Shown: positions 7,146 to 14,857, counted from the first letter of the stretch. The stretch is DNA of 33,582 nt from JAAYCI01 sp964370045 (GCA_964370045.1 CAYJGZ010000020.1:1-33582), one strand, 5' to 3'. Made by a program: numbers and translations. The notes: generated from the sequence alone by a model not told the origin.

Positions 7146-8069
7146 TCAATCCTCACGGGAAATTTGTATGTTAAGTTTCCTCTTTTTCGCCTTGGCCGGC
7201 ATACCCGTTATGTAGTTGTTGTTGCCGATTATATCCAAAAGCTGGTGCTCGTCAAGCTCGCCCAACAGGTACTGCTCGGCGGCGTTTACGCAGATGCCGC
7301 CCGTCTGCTCGGCTAAGGCCAAGACCTCGTTTAGCGTCAGGTTCATTTCCTCGCCGGTGTGGGGGTTTTTCCAGTTTTTGGGCAGAGACTTTAGGCGCTC
7401 GCCCGGCTGTGATTTGCAGGACAAAGGCCCACCGTACAAAGCAGAATATTTTGGAAAAACAAACCTTGTGCGAAATTTATTCAGCATACCCGATGTCGAA
7501 AGCATACGGCGTATGTTGAGGTTGTCATGAAACATATCCGCCAAAACAACCTGCGAAATATCCTGCCCATACACAAGCATCAGCACATTGCGCAAAAGGC
7601 TTGTCACCTGTGCCAGCTCCTCCGTAATCAGCACGGGAGTGCCTGCGTGTAACGGCACCGAAAGCGTCTTGTAGTTGCGAAAGTAAATCTCCGAGTCCAG
7701 CGCCGTAGCCAGCCTGAAAGCACCTAAATGCTCGTTGTAAGGCATGTCGGTTGCGGTCATGGCCGCAATGTAGGGGTTTAGCGTGCAGCTTGTGGTGTAG
7801 TTAGTCACAAAGCCCAGCGCATAGCTTTGCTGAACGGAGGTGGTGGCGTTGTGCAGCAGCGCCAGCAGGAAAGCGCCGGTGCTTTCCCGCTGCAAGCGTG
7901 CGCCCAACACTCGCATGTTTGGCGATGCGTTTTTGCGGTAATATTGATACATAAAAAAAGGGTCGGCACCGTTGGCACCCGCAATAAATGCCGGCTGGCT
8001 GGCAATGGTATAGCCGCTGCGCATCAATGCCTGAATCCCAAGAAATACATTTGTGTAGCAGTCGGGCAT
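7146..8069 (-). CDS. Zinc-dependent phospholipase C-like protein with degenerate metal site
   Basis: This is a 307-residue protein. The N-terminal half follows the clostridial zinc-dependent phospholipase C-like pattern: 'MPDCYTNVFLG', 'GANGADPFF', 'LQRESTGAFLLALL', 'YALGFVTNYTTSCTLNPYI'. The usual family residues at these points are His in the first block, Asp in the second, His in 'MHRE.TG', and H...D...H in 'HYALD...HPY'. Here they read N7, D36, Q60, N90, S94 and N98, so only the Asp remains. The later H...E pair also seems lost ('FRLAT'). I infer a non-catalytic relative with a kept fold. The C-terminal half (about 170-307) is not recognised. ATG at 8069 was chosen because GAGG lies 8 bases upstream; a TTG at 8153 lacks such a site. 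No signal peptide is seen from this start. Confidence 0.68.
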   Translation of the reverse strand: MPDCYTNVFLGIQALMRSGYTIASQPAFIAGANGADPFFMYQYYRKNASPNMRVLGARLQRESTGAFLLALLHNATTSVQQSYALGFVTNYTTSCTLNPYIAAMTATDMPYNEHLGAFRLATALDSEIYFRNYKTLSVPLHAGTPVLITEELAQVTSLLRNVLMLVYGQDISQVVLADMFHDNLNIRRMLSTSGMLNKFRTRFVFPKYSALYGGPLSCKSQPGERLKSLPKNWKNPHTGEEMNLTLNEVLALAEQTGGICVNAAEQYLLGELDEHQLLDIIGNNNYITGMPAKAKKRKLNIQISRED

Positions 8070-8179
8070 GAGAAAGCCTCTTTTCCTGAAAATGAGTGTC
8101 GCAAAAAGGAAAATAAAGAGAGCAAATGGCGAAACAACGAAAATTTTATCCAAAAATGTAGCATAAGCACATCTACATT

Positions 8180-8208
8180 ATTTTATCACAAAAGTGAGGG
8201 TAAATCAA
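8180..8208 (-). promoter_or_regulatory. Promoter for the phospholipase C-like gene
   Basis: On the minus strand TTGATT (8203-8208) and TAAAAT (8180-8185) are separated by 17 bases. Transcription would begin near 8173, about 100 bases before the ATG at 8069. The leader holds no feature I recognise. Confidence 0.7.
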
Positions 8209-8241
8209 ACAGTAAAATATGTTTTGATTGCATTAAAAAAT

Positions 8242-8260
8242 GCCCCGAGCAAAGCGGGGC
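8242..8260 (-). terminator. Terminator after the 94-aa hypothetical gene
   Basis: GCCCCG (8242-8247) and CGGGGC (8255-8260) pair across a seven-base loop. On the minus strand the stem is followed by ATTTTTTAAT. It separates the gene ending at 8351 from the promoter of the phospholipase C-like gene. Confidence 0.85.
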
Positions 8261-8350
8261 GTGAAGATACATCGTACATACAGTGTTTGTCCCACTGCAC
8301 AGCTATTTACAGTATATGTGAAGTGCTGTATCCGCACAGCAATCTTTAGC

Positions 8351-8635
8351 TTAGTACAGTGTTTCGCCCTTTGTCACACATTCGGTGAGGTCCAGCCAGC
8401 CGTCCTTCAAAAGCTCCTGCTGGGCACGCGCCATATCAAAGCTGTCAGGCACGGCCAGCGTTAAGCGCTTGCCGCCCTTGCTGCGATACACATGCGCAAT
8501 AATGACAGGCCCTGATATACCATCGTTAAAGTCTGAGTGCCTGTAGCTGGTGGGAAAACCATTTTCCAAGAACTTTACCCGATTGGTCTGTGCAACACGT
8601 GTGCAGTTATCCATTCCAACATACATAATTCTCAT
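8351..8635 (-). CDS. Hypothetical protein, 94 aa
   Basis: I do not recognise this protein. It is small, soluble and mixed alpha/beta by eye: a strand 'MRIMYVGM', a Lys/Arg patch, a hydrophobic strand 'GPVIIAHVYR', a second strand 'RLTLAVPD', and a helix 'ARAQQELLKDGWLDLTEC'. It has two cysteines but no metal motif. The ATG at 8635 was chosen because GCGAGGG lies 8 bases upstream. A longer open frame reaching 8737 would run through an interspersed repeat copy and has no ribosome binding site. Codon use matches the surrounding genome. A clean terminator follows at 8242-8260. Conservation with its neighbours cannot be judged from this window. Confidence 0.6.
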   Translation of the reverse strand: MRIMYVGMDNCTRVAQTNRVKFLENGFPTSYRHSDFNDGISGPVIIAHVYRSKGGKRLTLAVPDSFDMARAQQELLKDGWLDLTECVTKGETLY

Positions 8636-8691
8636 AATTTCCCTCGCTTTTGTTATGGGGTGTATTGGCGGGCGAGCTAACAGATAAATAA

Positions 8692-8773
8692 GGTGTGGAC
8701 AAAAGCGGTGATTTGGAGTTTTGGTATATCCTCCCACTTAACACATTCTAAATCACCTATATGCGTCTACTCC
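8692..8773 (-). repeat. Interspersed element copy D (long form)
   Basis: The 40-bp core (8692-8731) is read on the minus strand as GGATATA...CCACACC and matches copy A at 32 of 40 positions without gaps. The similarity to copy A continues to about 8773. Within this copy GGTGATTT and AAATCACC form an exact 8-base dyad, nested inside the ends GGAGTAG/CCACACC. It lies between the uvrC stop and the start of the 94-aa gene. Confidence 0.8.
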
Positions 8774-8824
8774 AAGCAAATAAACTCAACACCGAGTAGT
8801 GCGAAAATTCCACATAGGGTGGTA

Positions 8825-10663
8825 CTATCCGTTCTTTTCAGGGTGGAAATGCAAATATACAGTTCTTGCGGCGGATTTGCTCACGCCTTTCACAGCGCAA
8901 AGCTCCTCCTCGCCTGCGGTGGCAATGGCCTTCAGCGTCTTAAAATGTCCCATCAGCGCCTTTGCGGTGGCAGGGCCTATGCCCGGCAATGTGGTGAGCA
9001 CGGAGGAAAAGGTGCGCTTTTTTTGGCTACTCCGCTGATAATTTATCGCAAAACGGTGGGTTTCGTCCTGTATGGCGGTGATGAGCGTGAAGGAGTTGCG
9101 GTGCAAAGACAGCTGAATTTCGCCACCGTCGGGTGAGATGATACCACGTGTGCGGTGGTGAGCGTCCTTCACCATGCCGAATATAGGCACGCTTGAAAGC
9201 CCCGTGTTTGCAAGTGCGGCAACACCTGCGTGTACCTGCCCGATGCCTCCATCCAGCAGTATTAGATGAGGAAGCTCGCCAAACTGACCCTTTGCGCCGC
9301 TGTCGTATTCGGAGGCTCTGCGCAAAAGCGCCTCGGACATGCTGGCGTAGTCGTCCGTGCCGGACACACTCTTTATCTTAAACCTGCGATAGCCCGCCTT
9401 TTTTGGCTTGCCATCCTCAAAAACTACCATGCCGCACACGCTTGTGCCATCGCCCCAGTTGGATATATCGTAGCTCTCAATGACGTGTGGCGGTGCACTA
9501 AGCCCCAAAAGGCCCGCAAGCTCGTTCAGCGCTTTATCTTCCTTGCGCACACGGCCGCTTTCCCTTGCAAGGCGGTCCACAGCGTTTGTGTAGGCGGTCT
9601 CCACCAGCTTTTTGGTGTCGCCTCGCTCGGGTACGTACAGCTGTACCTTAGAGCCTTTTTTCTCACAGAGCAAGCGCTGTAAAAGCTCATGGTCGGGCAG
9701 GCGCTTGTCCACCGCAACTACCTTCGGAATATCCTCGTCCTCTCCAAGGTAGTAGCTGGGCACAAACTCCTCCCTAAGCGCATGTGTGCTACCCTCATTA
9801 TAAAACAAAAACTCACGTTTGTCGAACAAAACACCGCCCCTAAAGCGCAAAACCGCCACACATGCCGAGCCTGCACCCTGCGCAAATGCGATGACATCAA
9901 GGTCCTTTTCATCACTGCGGATGACCTTTTGGCTGTCTCCCAGCTTTTTGATGGCCGCAATTTGGTCCCGCAAAAGCGCCGCACGCTCAAACTCAAGGTT
10001 TTCAGCGGCCTCCTCCATGCGCTGGGCGAGCATGTGGAGCATACTTCCGCCACCGCCCCGTATCATGGATAGGGCATTTTCCAACGTTTCGAGGTAGAGC
10101 GCATGGGGTATTTTGCCGGTGCACACCGCCATGCACTTGCCTATGTGAGCATAAAGGCAGGGGCGTTGCTTGCCAAAATCCTGCGGAAACTTTCGGGAGC
10201 AGTGGGGCAGTAAAAAGGCGTCCAGTGCGGCGCTTATTAGGTTGTTCACGCCGTGCCCCGAGATGTACGGCCCCAGCCACTCGCCGCTTGCATTTTCCGG
10301 CTTTTGCTTTTCGGCGGTGATGTGCGGCCATTCACCGGGCGAAATGCGAATATAGCGGTAGCCTTTGTCGTCTTTTAAGAGGATATTATACTTAGGACGG
10401 TGTATTTTTATCTGGCTGCATTCCAGCACCAGCGCCTCGAATTCACTGTCTGTAACGATAATATCAAAGTCTGCGGCGGCGGCTATCATGCGGGAAACCT
10501 TTTGGTCGTGCGGCACACCCGGGCGAAAGTACTGCGATACTCTTGTGCGAAGCACCTTTGATTTACCTATGTAAATGATAGTGTTTTTTGCGTTGCGAAT
10601 AATGTAAATACCGGGGAGCTTTGGAAGAGTGGTGGCTTTTTTGTAAAGTTCCTGCGTGGTCAT
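8825..10663 (-). CDS. uvrC: Excinuclease ABC subunit C
   Basis: UvrC makes the two incisions around bulky DNA lesions in the UvrABC complex. The 612-residue product has the usual length and domain order. The GIY-YIG nuclease is at about residues 12-90 ('GIYIIRN' then 'IIYIGKSKVLRTRVSQYF'). The UvrB-binding UVR helix pair is near 195-230 ('EEAAENLEFERAALLRDQI'). The RNase H-like nuclease begins at 'SYDISNWGDGTSVCGMVVFE'. Two helix-hairpin-helix motifs close the protein ('LPGIGPATAKALM', 'VKGVSKSAARTVY'). The ATG at 10663 starts the conserved 'TLPKLPGIYI' region and has GGAGG about 12 bases upstream. A longer frame to 10837 runs through repeat copy A and is not credible. Repeat copies flank the gene on both sides. 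No terminator is obvious at its 3' end. Confidence 0.97.
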   Translation of the reverse strand: MTTQELYKKATTLPKLPGIYIIRNAKNTIIYIGKSKVLRTRVSQYFRPGVPHDQKVSRMIAAAADFDIIVTDSEFEALVLECSQIKIHRPKYNILLKDDKGYRYIRISPGEWPHITAEKQKPENASGEWLGPYISGHGVNNLISAALDAFLLPHCSRKFPQDFGKQRPCLYAHIGKCMAVCTGKIPHALYLETLENALSMIRGGGGSMLHMLAQRMEEAAENLEFERAALLRDQIAAIKKLGDSQKVIRSDEKDLDVIAFAQGAGSACVAVLRFRGGVLFDKREFLFYNEGSTHALREEFVPSYYLGEDEDIPKVVAVDKRLPDHELLQRLLCEKKGSKVQLYVPERGDTKKLVETAYTNAVDRLARESGRVRKEDKALNELAGLLGLSAPPHVIESYDISNWGDGTSVCGMVVFEDGKPKKAGYRRFKIKSVSGTDDYASMSEALLRRASEYDSGAKGQFGELPHLILLDGGIGQVHAGVAALANTGLSSVPIFGMVKDAHHRTRGIISPDGGEIQLSLHRNSFTLITAIQDETHRFAINYQRSSQKKRTFSSVLTTLPGIGPATAKALMGHFKTLKAIATAGEEELCAVKGVSKSAARTVYLHFHPEKNG

Positions 10664-10702
10664 AGCTCTTGTGAGCCTCCATTTTGTGTGTTTGTAAAAA
10701 GG

Positions 10703-10786
10703 GGAGTGGACATATAGAGGTGATGTAGAACACGTTAAGCGCAGGAGGATATAGCGAAAAACTAAATCACTGCGTTTGCCCACACC
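10703..10786 (+). repeat. Interspersed element copy A (long form)
   Basis: The 40-bp core is 10747-10786 (GGATATA...CCCACACC), with extension to 10703 shared with copy D. Terminal GGAGTGG and CCACACC are near-complementary. An inner pair GTGATGTAG and CTAAATCAC matches at 8 of 9 positions. The element lies between the HPr terminator and the uvrC start, so it is probably part of the uvrC leader RNA. Confidence 0.82.
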
Positions 10787-10802
10787 TGTAAAAAGCAAAA
10801 TA

Positions 10803-10824
10803 CGCCACCCGAAAACGGGCGGCG
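10803..10824 (-). terminator. Terminator after ptsH
   Basis: On the minus strand CGCCGCCCG and CGGGTGGCG pair, with one G-T contact, around a TTTT loop and are followed by TATTTTGCTTTTT. It begins about 23 bases after the HPr stop codon. Confidence 0.88.
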
Positions 10825-10846
10825 CAAATAGTGGCAAATGGTAAAC

Positions 10847-11110
10847 TTACTCGCTAAATCCAGAGCTGACAAGCTTTACCAAAGCGTCAACTGCAGCTTG
10901 CTCGTCTGCACCGTCCGCAATAACACGTATGGATGTTCCGCCGACAATACCAAGGGATAGCACTCCCAGCAGGCTCTTGGCATTTACACGGCGCTCTTCC
11001 TTTTCAACCCAAATTGATGCTTTGAACTCGTTCGCTTTTTGAATAAAAAAGGTAGCCGGACGTGCGTGCAAGCCTACCTGATTTTCAACTGTAACCTCTT
11101 TAACATACAT
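10847..11110 (-). CDS. ptsH: Phosphocarrier protein HPr
   Basis: HPr passes phosphate from enzyme I to sugar-specific EIIA components and, phosphorylated on Ser46, serves as the CcpA co-repressor in Firmicutes. The 87-residue product has 'GLHARPA' with His15 and 'NAKSLLGVLSLG' with Ser46, both at canonical positions. This is HPr rather than the Crh paralogue, in which residue 15 is not His. The ATG at 11110 has AAAGGAA 9 bases upstream; an upstream in-frame ATG seven codons earlier is less well placed. The gene stands alone with its own promoter and terminator. Enzyme I is not adjacent, unlike the ptsHI pair of many Firmicutes. Confidence 0.97.
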   Translation of the reverse strand: MYVKEVTVENQVGLHARPATFFIQKANEFKASIWVEKEERRVNAKSLLGVLSLGIVGGTSIRVIADGADEQAAVDALVKLVSSGFSE

Positions 11111-11163
11111 AATGCGGTTCCTTTCCCCCATGGAGCAAAATAAATAGTACTATCGTTACTTAT

Positions 11164-11192
11164 ATTGTAAGCTAATGATGTGCTTAGGTCAA
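11164..11192 (-). promoter_or_regulatory. Promoter of ptsH
   Basis: On the minus strand TTGACC (11187-11192) and TACAAT (11164-11169) are 17 bases apart. Transcription would begin near 11157, about 47 bases before the ATG. Confidence 0.8.
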
Positions 11193-11206
11193 CTTTTTGA
11201 TAAAAA

Positions 11207-11243
11207 TTTGAAACTTGTCACAGAAACAAGGGCAAACTTCAAA
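11207..11243 (-). terminator. Probable terminator of the ylxM-trmD operon
   Basis: On the minus strand TTTGAA/TTTCAAA arms enclose an inner CTTGT/ACAAG stem, followed by TTTTTATC. It lies about 25 bases after the trmD stop and before the ptsH promoter. The stem is interrupted, so the call is moderate. Confidence 0.5.
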
Positions 11244-11267
11244 GTGTATTTTGTGGAATAAGGACAA

Positions 11268-12089
11268 TTAGTTTTCAACATCACTGTCATATTGCACAGA
11301 AATATCTGTCTGTTTTTGGGATGTACTTTCGCTTTTTGCAAACGATTTCTTCCGCCGTGCCCTTTTTGCGGTGGGGCTTGCCACCTGTTGTTCGAGTGCT
11401 AAGTACATTTCGGGGCGACGCTGCCTTGTGCGGCGCACGCTTTGTCCTGTGCGCCACGCCTCGATATTGGCGGCGTGGCCGCTTAAAAGTACCTCGGGAA
11501 CTTTTTGCCCACGCCACACCTCGGGTCTACTATACTGTGGATATTCCAAAAGACCATCGTAAAAGCTCTCCTTTTCAAAGCCCTCACTGCTTTTCAAAAC
11601 ACCCTCCTGCAAGCGCAGAACACTGTCTGCCACCGCAAGCGCCGCAAGCTCACCACCGCTGAGCACATAGTCGCCTATGCACACCTCTTCGTCCGCATAG
11701 CTGTCGATGACACGTTGGTCTATGCCCTCGTAGTGTCCGCACACCAGCACAAGGCCGCTTAGCTGTGCAAATTCCTTTGCCTTTTGCTGGTTGTACACGC
11801 CGCCGCACGCAGTCATAAAGCATATTTTCGGTCGCTCAAGGCCATCCTGCTCGTACCGCTCCAAAATAGCATCAAGGCATCGAGCAATGGGGTCTGCCTG
11901 CATCACCATGCCGTGGCCGCCACCGTAGGTATAGTCGTCCACACGCCGCTGTTTTGAGAGCGTGTAGTCCCGTATGTTGTGGCAATAAAGCAGAAACTTG
12001 CCGCTTCGGCGCGCACGCCCCATGATGCTTTCGCTCATCACTTCGTCGCACATTTGCGGAAACAGGGTAACAATATCTATGGTAATCAA
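11268..12089 (-). CDS. trmD: tRNA (guanine-N1-)-methyltransferase TrmD
   Basis: TrmD methylates G37 next to the anticodon using S-adenosylmethionine, preventing frameshifts. The SPOUT core is complete: 'IDIVTLFPQM' at the N-terminus, 'YTYGGGHGMVMQADPI' near residue 57, and the knot with 'VCGHYEGIDQRV' and 'IGDYVLSGGELAALAV'. At 273 residues it is longer than the usual 240 or so. The excess is a basic then acidic tail of about 35 residues (after 'ALEQQVASPTAKRARRKK'), probably disordered. It follows rimM with a 24-base gap and is the last gene of the operon. The usual downstream rplS is not here. Confidence 0.97.
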   Translation of the reverse strand: MITIDIVTLFPQMCDEVMSESIMGRARRSGKFLLYCHNIRDYTLSKQRRVDDYTYGGGHGMVMQADPIARCLDAILERYEQDGLERPKICFMTACGGVYNQQKAKEFAQLSGLVLVCGHYEGIDQRVIDSYADEEVCIGDYVLSGGELAALAVADSVLRLQEGVLKSSEGFEKESFYDGLLEYPQYSRPEVWRGQKVPEVLLSGHAANIEAWRTGQSVRRTRQRRPEMYLALEQQVASPTAKRARRKKSFAKSESTSQKQTDISVQYDSDVEN

Positions 12090-12113
12090 TGCATGCTTCC
12101 CCTCGTATAGGTA

Positions 12114-12626
12114 TCAGTCCTCAAACATTCCCGAAATGGGCGAGACGAAAACAGTCCCCGCCTCGATGTCTATGCGGCTCACAAAAACAGGAGCGGCAGG
12201 AAACAGCACAATACTGCCGTCCTCACGCTCTATTTCGTACACGTCGTGCCGCCCGGGGTGGGTGATGGCACGGATGTGACCGTACAGTTTTTGCGTTGCG
12301 TCGTCCACCACCGCAAGCCCCAGCAAATCCTGAATAAAGTGCTTGCCCTTTGGCAGTGCGGCCTGCTCTCGGGAGATGTACACCACCTGACCTATGAGCG
12401 CACGTGCCTGCTCCACCGAGCTGATGCCCTCGATTTTTGCGATGCAGATATTTTTGTGTGGGCGAATCTGCTCCACCTTCAGCGCTCGTTGCCCCTCGCT
12501 ATCGAGGTAAAGCGTGTGAAAGCGTGACAAAAAGCTGGTGTCGTCCGCCCAAGGATAAATGCGCAGCTCACCTGCAATGCCGTGTGTGGAGACAAACTCT
12601 CCCGCCTCTAAAAATTGCTTTTTCAC
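12114..12626 (-). CDS. rimM: Ribosome maturation factor RimM
   Basis: RimM binds S19 and assists 30S head assembly and 16S rRNA processing. The 170-residue product has the N-terminal RimM barrel ('GEFVSTHGIAGELRIYPWAD') and the C-terminal PRC barrel ('HFIQDLLGLAVVDD' onward, with 'HDVYEIERE' and the ending 'VFVSPISGMFED'). Its start is GTG at 12626, overlapping the stop of the small upstream membrane-peptide gene as GTGA, so translation is coupled. It lies directly upstream of trmD as in most bacteria. Confidence 0.95.
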   Translation of the reverse strand: MKKQFLEAGEFVSTHGIAGELRIYPWADDTSFLSRFHTLYLDSEGQRALKVEQIRPHKNICIAKIEGISSVEQARALIGQVVYISREQAALPKGKHFIQDLLGLAVVDDATQKLYGHIRAITHPGRHDVYEIEREDGSIVLFPAAPVFVSRIDIEAGTVFVSPISGMFED

Positions 12627-12796
12627 GAGGGATTCTCCTTTTCCTGTGCGGAAATTTCCTCGGAAAAAGCCGCATCGTCCGGTGGGGCTTGTTTTTGCTG
12701 TGTGGCACGGCGCTTTATAAAAACAAGCCTTGCCACTGTCACGGCAGAGACAATAAGCACCGCAAGCGCAGGAAGTATAAGCACATACAAATACAT
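12623..12796 (-). CDS. Small single-pass membrane protein, 57 aa, in the ffh-trmD operon
   Basis: I do not recognise a family. Residues 3-28 ('LYVLILPALAVLIVSAVTVARLVF') form one membrane segment. An 'IKRR' positive patch follows, so the C-terminus should be cytoplasmic. A Gln/Pro then Glu/Asp-rich tail of about 27 residues ends it. ATG at 12796 has AGGGG about 10 bases upstream. The GTGA overlap with rimM and its position in a conserved operon argue for a real gene. Bacillus subtilis has ylqD at the same place between ylqC and rimM, but YlqD is larger and not a membrane peptide, so this is a positional substitute and not an evident homologue. Confidence 0.65.
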   Translation of the reverse strand: MYLYVLILPALAVLIVSAVTVARLVFIKRRATQQKQAPPDDAAFSEEISAQEKENPS

Positions 12797-12918
12797 GTTA
12801 AAATGCCCCTTTCCGAAAGCTGTGGTGCGGCAAACAAGATGCGTTGACAAAGCTAAATTGTCAACGCTGCATGTCCACTCTCAAACAGGAAAACTACATC
12901 ACAAAGGATGTTATTATC

Positions 12919-13149
12919 TTAATCTATCTCCACACGAGAGCGTTTTCCTTGCTTTGCGGCAACGGCGCTCATCACGGTGCGAAGGGCACGGGCTTTGCTA
13001 CCCTTTTGCCCGATAACACGTCCCTTATCATCCTCTGCAACACATAGGTGAAACACAACTTCCCGTGGGTTGCTATCGTCCGTTGTCACCTGCACGGCAT
13101 CGGGGTCGTTCACAAGCCCTTTTGCCATTGCAACCAAGACCTCTTGCAT
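12919..13149 (-). CDS. khpA: KH-domain RNA-binding protein KhpA (YlqC)
   Basis: This is a 76-residue single KH domain protein. The RNA-binding GxxG loop is 'GRVIGQKGSKARALRTVM' at about residues 43-60, with GQKG at the loop (family form GKQG). KhpA pairs with KhpB (Jag) and binds many RNAs, with effects on cell size and division in streptococci. It sits between rpsP and the rimM block, its standard location. The ATG at 13149 is preceded by AAAGGAG at good spacing, and the gap to rpsP is only 12 bases. Confidence 0.92.
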   Translation of the reverse strand: MQEVLVAMAKGLVNDPDAVQVTTDDSNPREVVFHLCVAEDDKGRVIGQKGSKARALRTVMSAVAAKQGKRSRVEID

Positions 13150-13161
13150 GTGAAATCTCCT

Positions 13162-13404
13162 TTACAGAATCTCTTTTTTCTTCAAAAGAGCGCGTACGGT
13201 GTCGGTGGGCTGTGCGCCGTTGGAAATCCACTTTTTGGCCTTTTCGCCGTCTATCTCAACAACGCTGGGGTTCTTTGTGGGGTCATAGTAGCCGATTTCC
13301 TCGATGAAACGTCCATCACGGGGGAAGCGGGAGTCCGCCACAACAACACGATAAAAAGGAGCTTTCTTGGCGCCCATGCGGCGCAGACGAATTTTAACTG
13401 CCAT
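13162..13404 (-). CDS. rpsP: 30S ribosomal protein S16
   Basis: S16 is an early-binding protein of the 30S body. The 80-residue product starts 'MAVKIRLRRMGAKKAPFYRVVVADSR', typical from the first residue, and contains 'RFIEEIGYYDP' and 'AKKWISNGAQPTDTV'. The start at 13404 is preferred to an in-frame ATG four codons earlier because that one touches the AAGGA ribosome binding site directly. Its place between ffh and khpA is the usual order. Confidence 0.97.
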   Translation of the reverse strand: MAVKIRLRRMGAKKAPFYRVVVADSRFPRDGRFIEEIGYYDPTKNPSVVEIDGEKAKKWISNGAQPTDTVRALLKKKEIL

Positions 13405-13519
13405 AAAAAATACCATTCCTTCTTTTGTTTATTTTTCTTCGTATCAGTGCAAATGTAATGCAAATATTTGTAACGGTTTCCCGTGATACAACAGTGTGAA
13501 ACGGCGGTAGCCTCAAAAG

Positions 13520-14857
13520 CTACATGCCCTCCATGCCGCCCATGTGCCTTGCCATGCGTGCGAGCTTTTTGGGGTTTTTGCGGAACTGCTTCATCATTTT
13601 GGAGGTTTGCTCGTACATTTTGAGCAGCTTGTTTACATCCTCCACACGTGTGCCACTGCCTGCGGCAATGCGCCTTTTGCGCTTTGGGTCGATGAGCGAG
13701 GGCTTTTCCCGCTCGGCGGGTGTCATGCTGTAAATGATGGCCTCAATGCGGGTGAAGTGGCTGTCGTCCACGTTGTCCGTGTTCACCTTGTTTGCGCCCG
13801 GAATCATGGAGAGCAGTGCCGCCGCTCCGCCCATCTTTTTCAGCTGCGCCATTTGGGAAAGCAGGTCGGTCATGTCGAACTTGTTTTCCATCATGCGCTT
13901 TGCGGTGCGCTCCGCTTCCTTTTCGTCGGCGACATCCTGTGCCTTTTCAATCAGCGTGAGCACATCGCCCATGCCGAGTATTCGCCCTGCCATACGGGAG
14001 GGGTGAAAGCTTTCAAGGTCGTCTATTTTTTCGCCCACACCCGCAAACTTTATGGGCTTTCCCGTCACCTCACGCACGCTCAGCGCCGCACCGCCTCGGG
14101 TGTCGCCGTCCAGCTTTGTGAGAATTACGCCGTCTATGCCCACCGTTTCGGCAAAGCTCTTTGCCACATTTACGGCATCCTGGCCCACCATGGCATCCAC
14201 CACAAGCAGCGTTTCGTCAATCGCAACATCCTGCTTTATGCGCTGTAGCTCGCCCATGAGCGCCTCGTCTATGTGCAGACGGCCGGCGGTGTCCACTATG
14301 ATAATGTCGTTGCCGTGGTCACGTGCGTGTGCATACGCTTTTTTTGCGATTACCTCCGGCTTTTCCCCCGGCAGGGAAAATACCACCGCACCTGCCTTTT
14401 CGCCCACCATTTTCAGCTGGTCCACAGCGGCGGGGCGGTATATGTCCGCCGCCACAAGCAGTGGGCGATGCCCCTGCTTTGCAAAAAAACGTGCCAGCTT
14501 TGCGCTGTGGGTGGTCTTGCCGCTACCCTGCAAGCCCACCATCATAATCACGGTGGGAGGGGTGCTATTTAGGCGGATATATTCGTTGTCACTGCCCATG
14601 AGGGCGGTGAGCTCCTCGTTTACTATCTTGACAACCTGCTGTGCGGGGGTGAGGCTGTCCATTACCTCCGAGCCCACAGCACGTGCGCTCACCGTCTCGA
14701 TAAAGCTTTTGGCGACCTTTATGTTTACGTCTGCCTCTAAAAGTGCGATGCGTACCTCGCGCATGGCGGTTTTGATGTCGCTTTCGTTCAGCTTGCCCTT
14801 GCCGCGAAGCCTTTTGAAAACCTGCCCTAATTTTTCGCTTAAAGACTCAAACGCCAT
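13520..14857 (-). CDS. ffh: Signal recognition particle protein Ffh
   Basis: Ffh binds 4.5S RNA and nascent signal sequences and delivers ribosomes to FtsY. The 445-residue product has the N domain (residues 1-85) and the G domain with 'GLQGSGKTT' near 108, 'DTAGR' near 190 and 'TKLDGD' near 248. The Met-rich M domain is present, with the RNA-binding stretch 'RKRRIAAGSGTRVEDVN', and the protein ends 'HMGGMEGM'. AGGAGG lies upstream of the ATG at 14857. Length and motifs are ordinary. ylxM is immediately upstream, as in most Firmicutes. Confidence 0.98.
   Translation of the reverse strand: MAFESLSEKLGQVFKRLRGKGKLNESDIKTAMREVRIALLEADVNIKVAKSFIETVSARAVGSEVMDSLTPAQQVVKIVNEELTALMGSDNEYIRLNSTPPTVIMMVGLQGSGKTTHSAKLARFFAKQGHRPLLVAADIYRPAAVDQLKMVGEKAGAVVFSLPGEKPEVIAKKAYAHARDHGNDIIIVDTAGRLHIDEALMGELQRIKQDVAIDETLLVVDAMVGQDAVNVAKSFAETVGIDGVILTKLDGDTRGGAALSVREVTGKPIKFAGVGEKIDDLESFHPSRMAGRILGMGDVLTLIEKAQDVADEKEAERTAKRMMENKFDMTDLLSQMAQLKKMGGAAALLSMIPGANKVNTDNVDDSHFTRIEAIIYSMTPAEREKPSLIDPKRKRRIAAGSGTRVEDVNKLLKMYEQTSKMMKQFRKNPKKLARMARHMGGMEGM

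Noticed and set aside
8070..8153. TTG start giving the phospholipase C-like protein a hydrophobic N-terminus
   Set aside because: The TTG has no ribosome binding site, while the ATG at 8069 has GAGG and begins the family's conserved segment. The apparent signal peptide would be non-coding leader.
10664..10837. N-terminal extension of UvrC to an upstream start
   Set aside because: The extension is translation of repeat copy A. The conserved GIY-YIG region begins right after the ATG at 10663.
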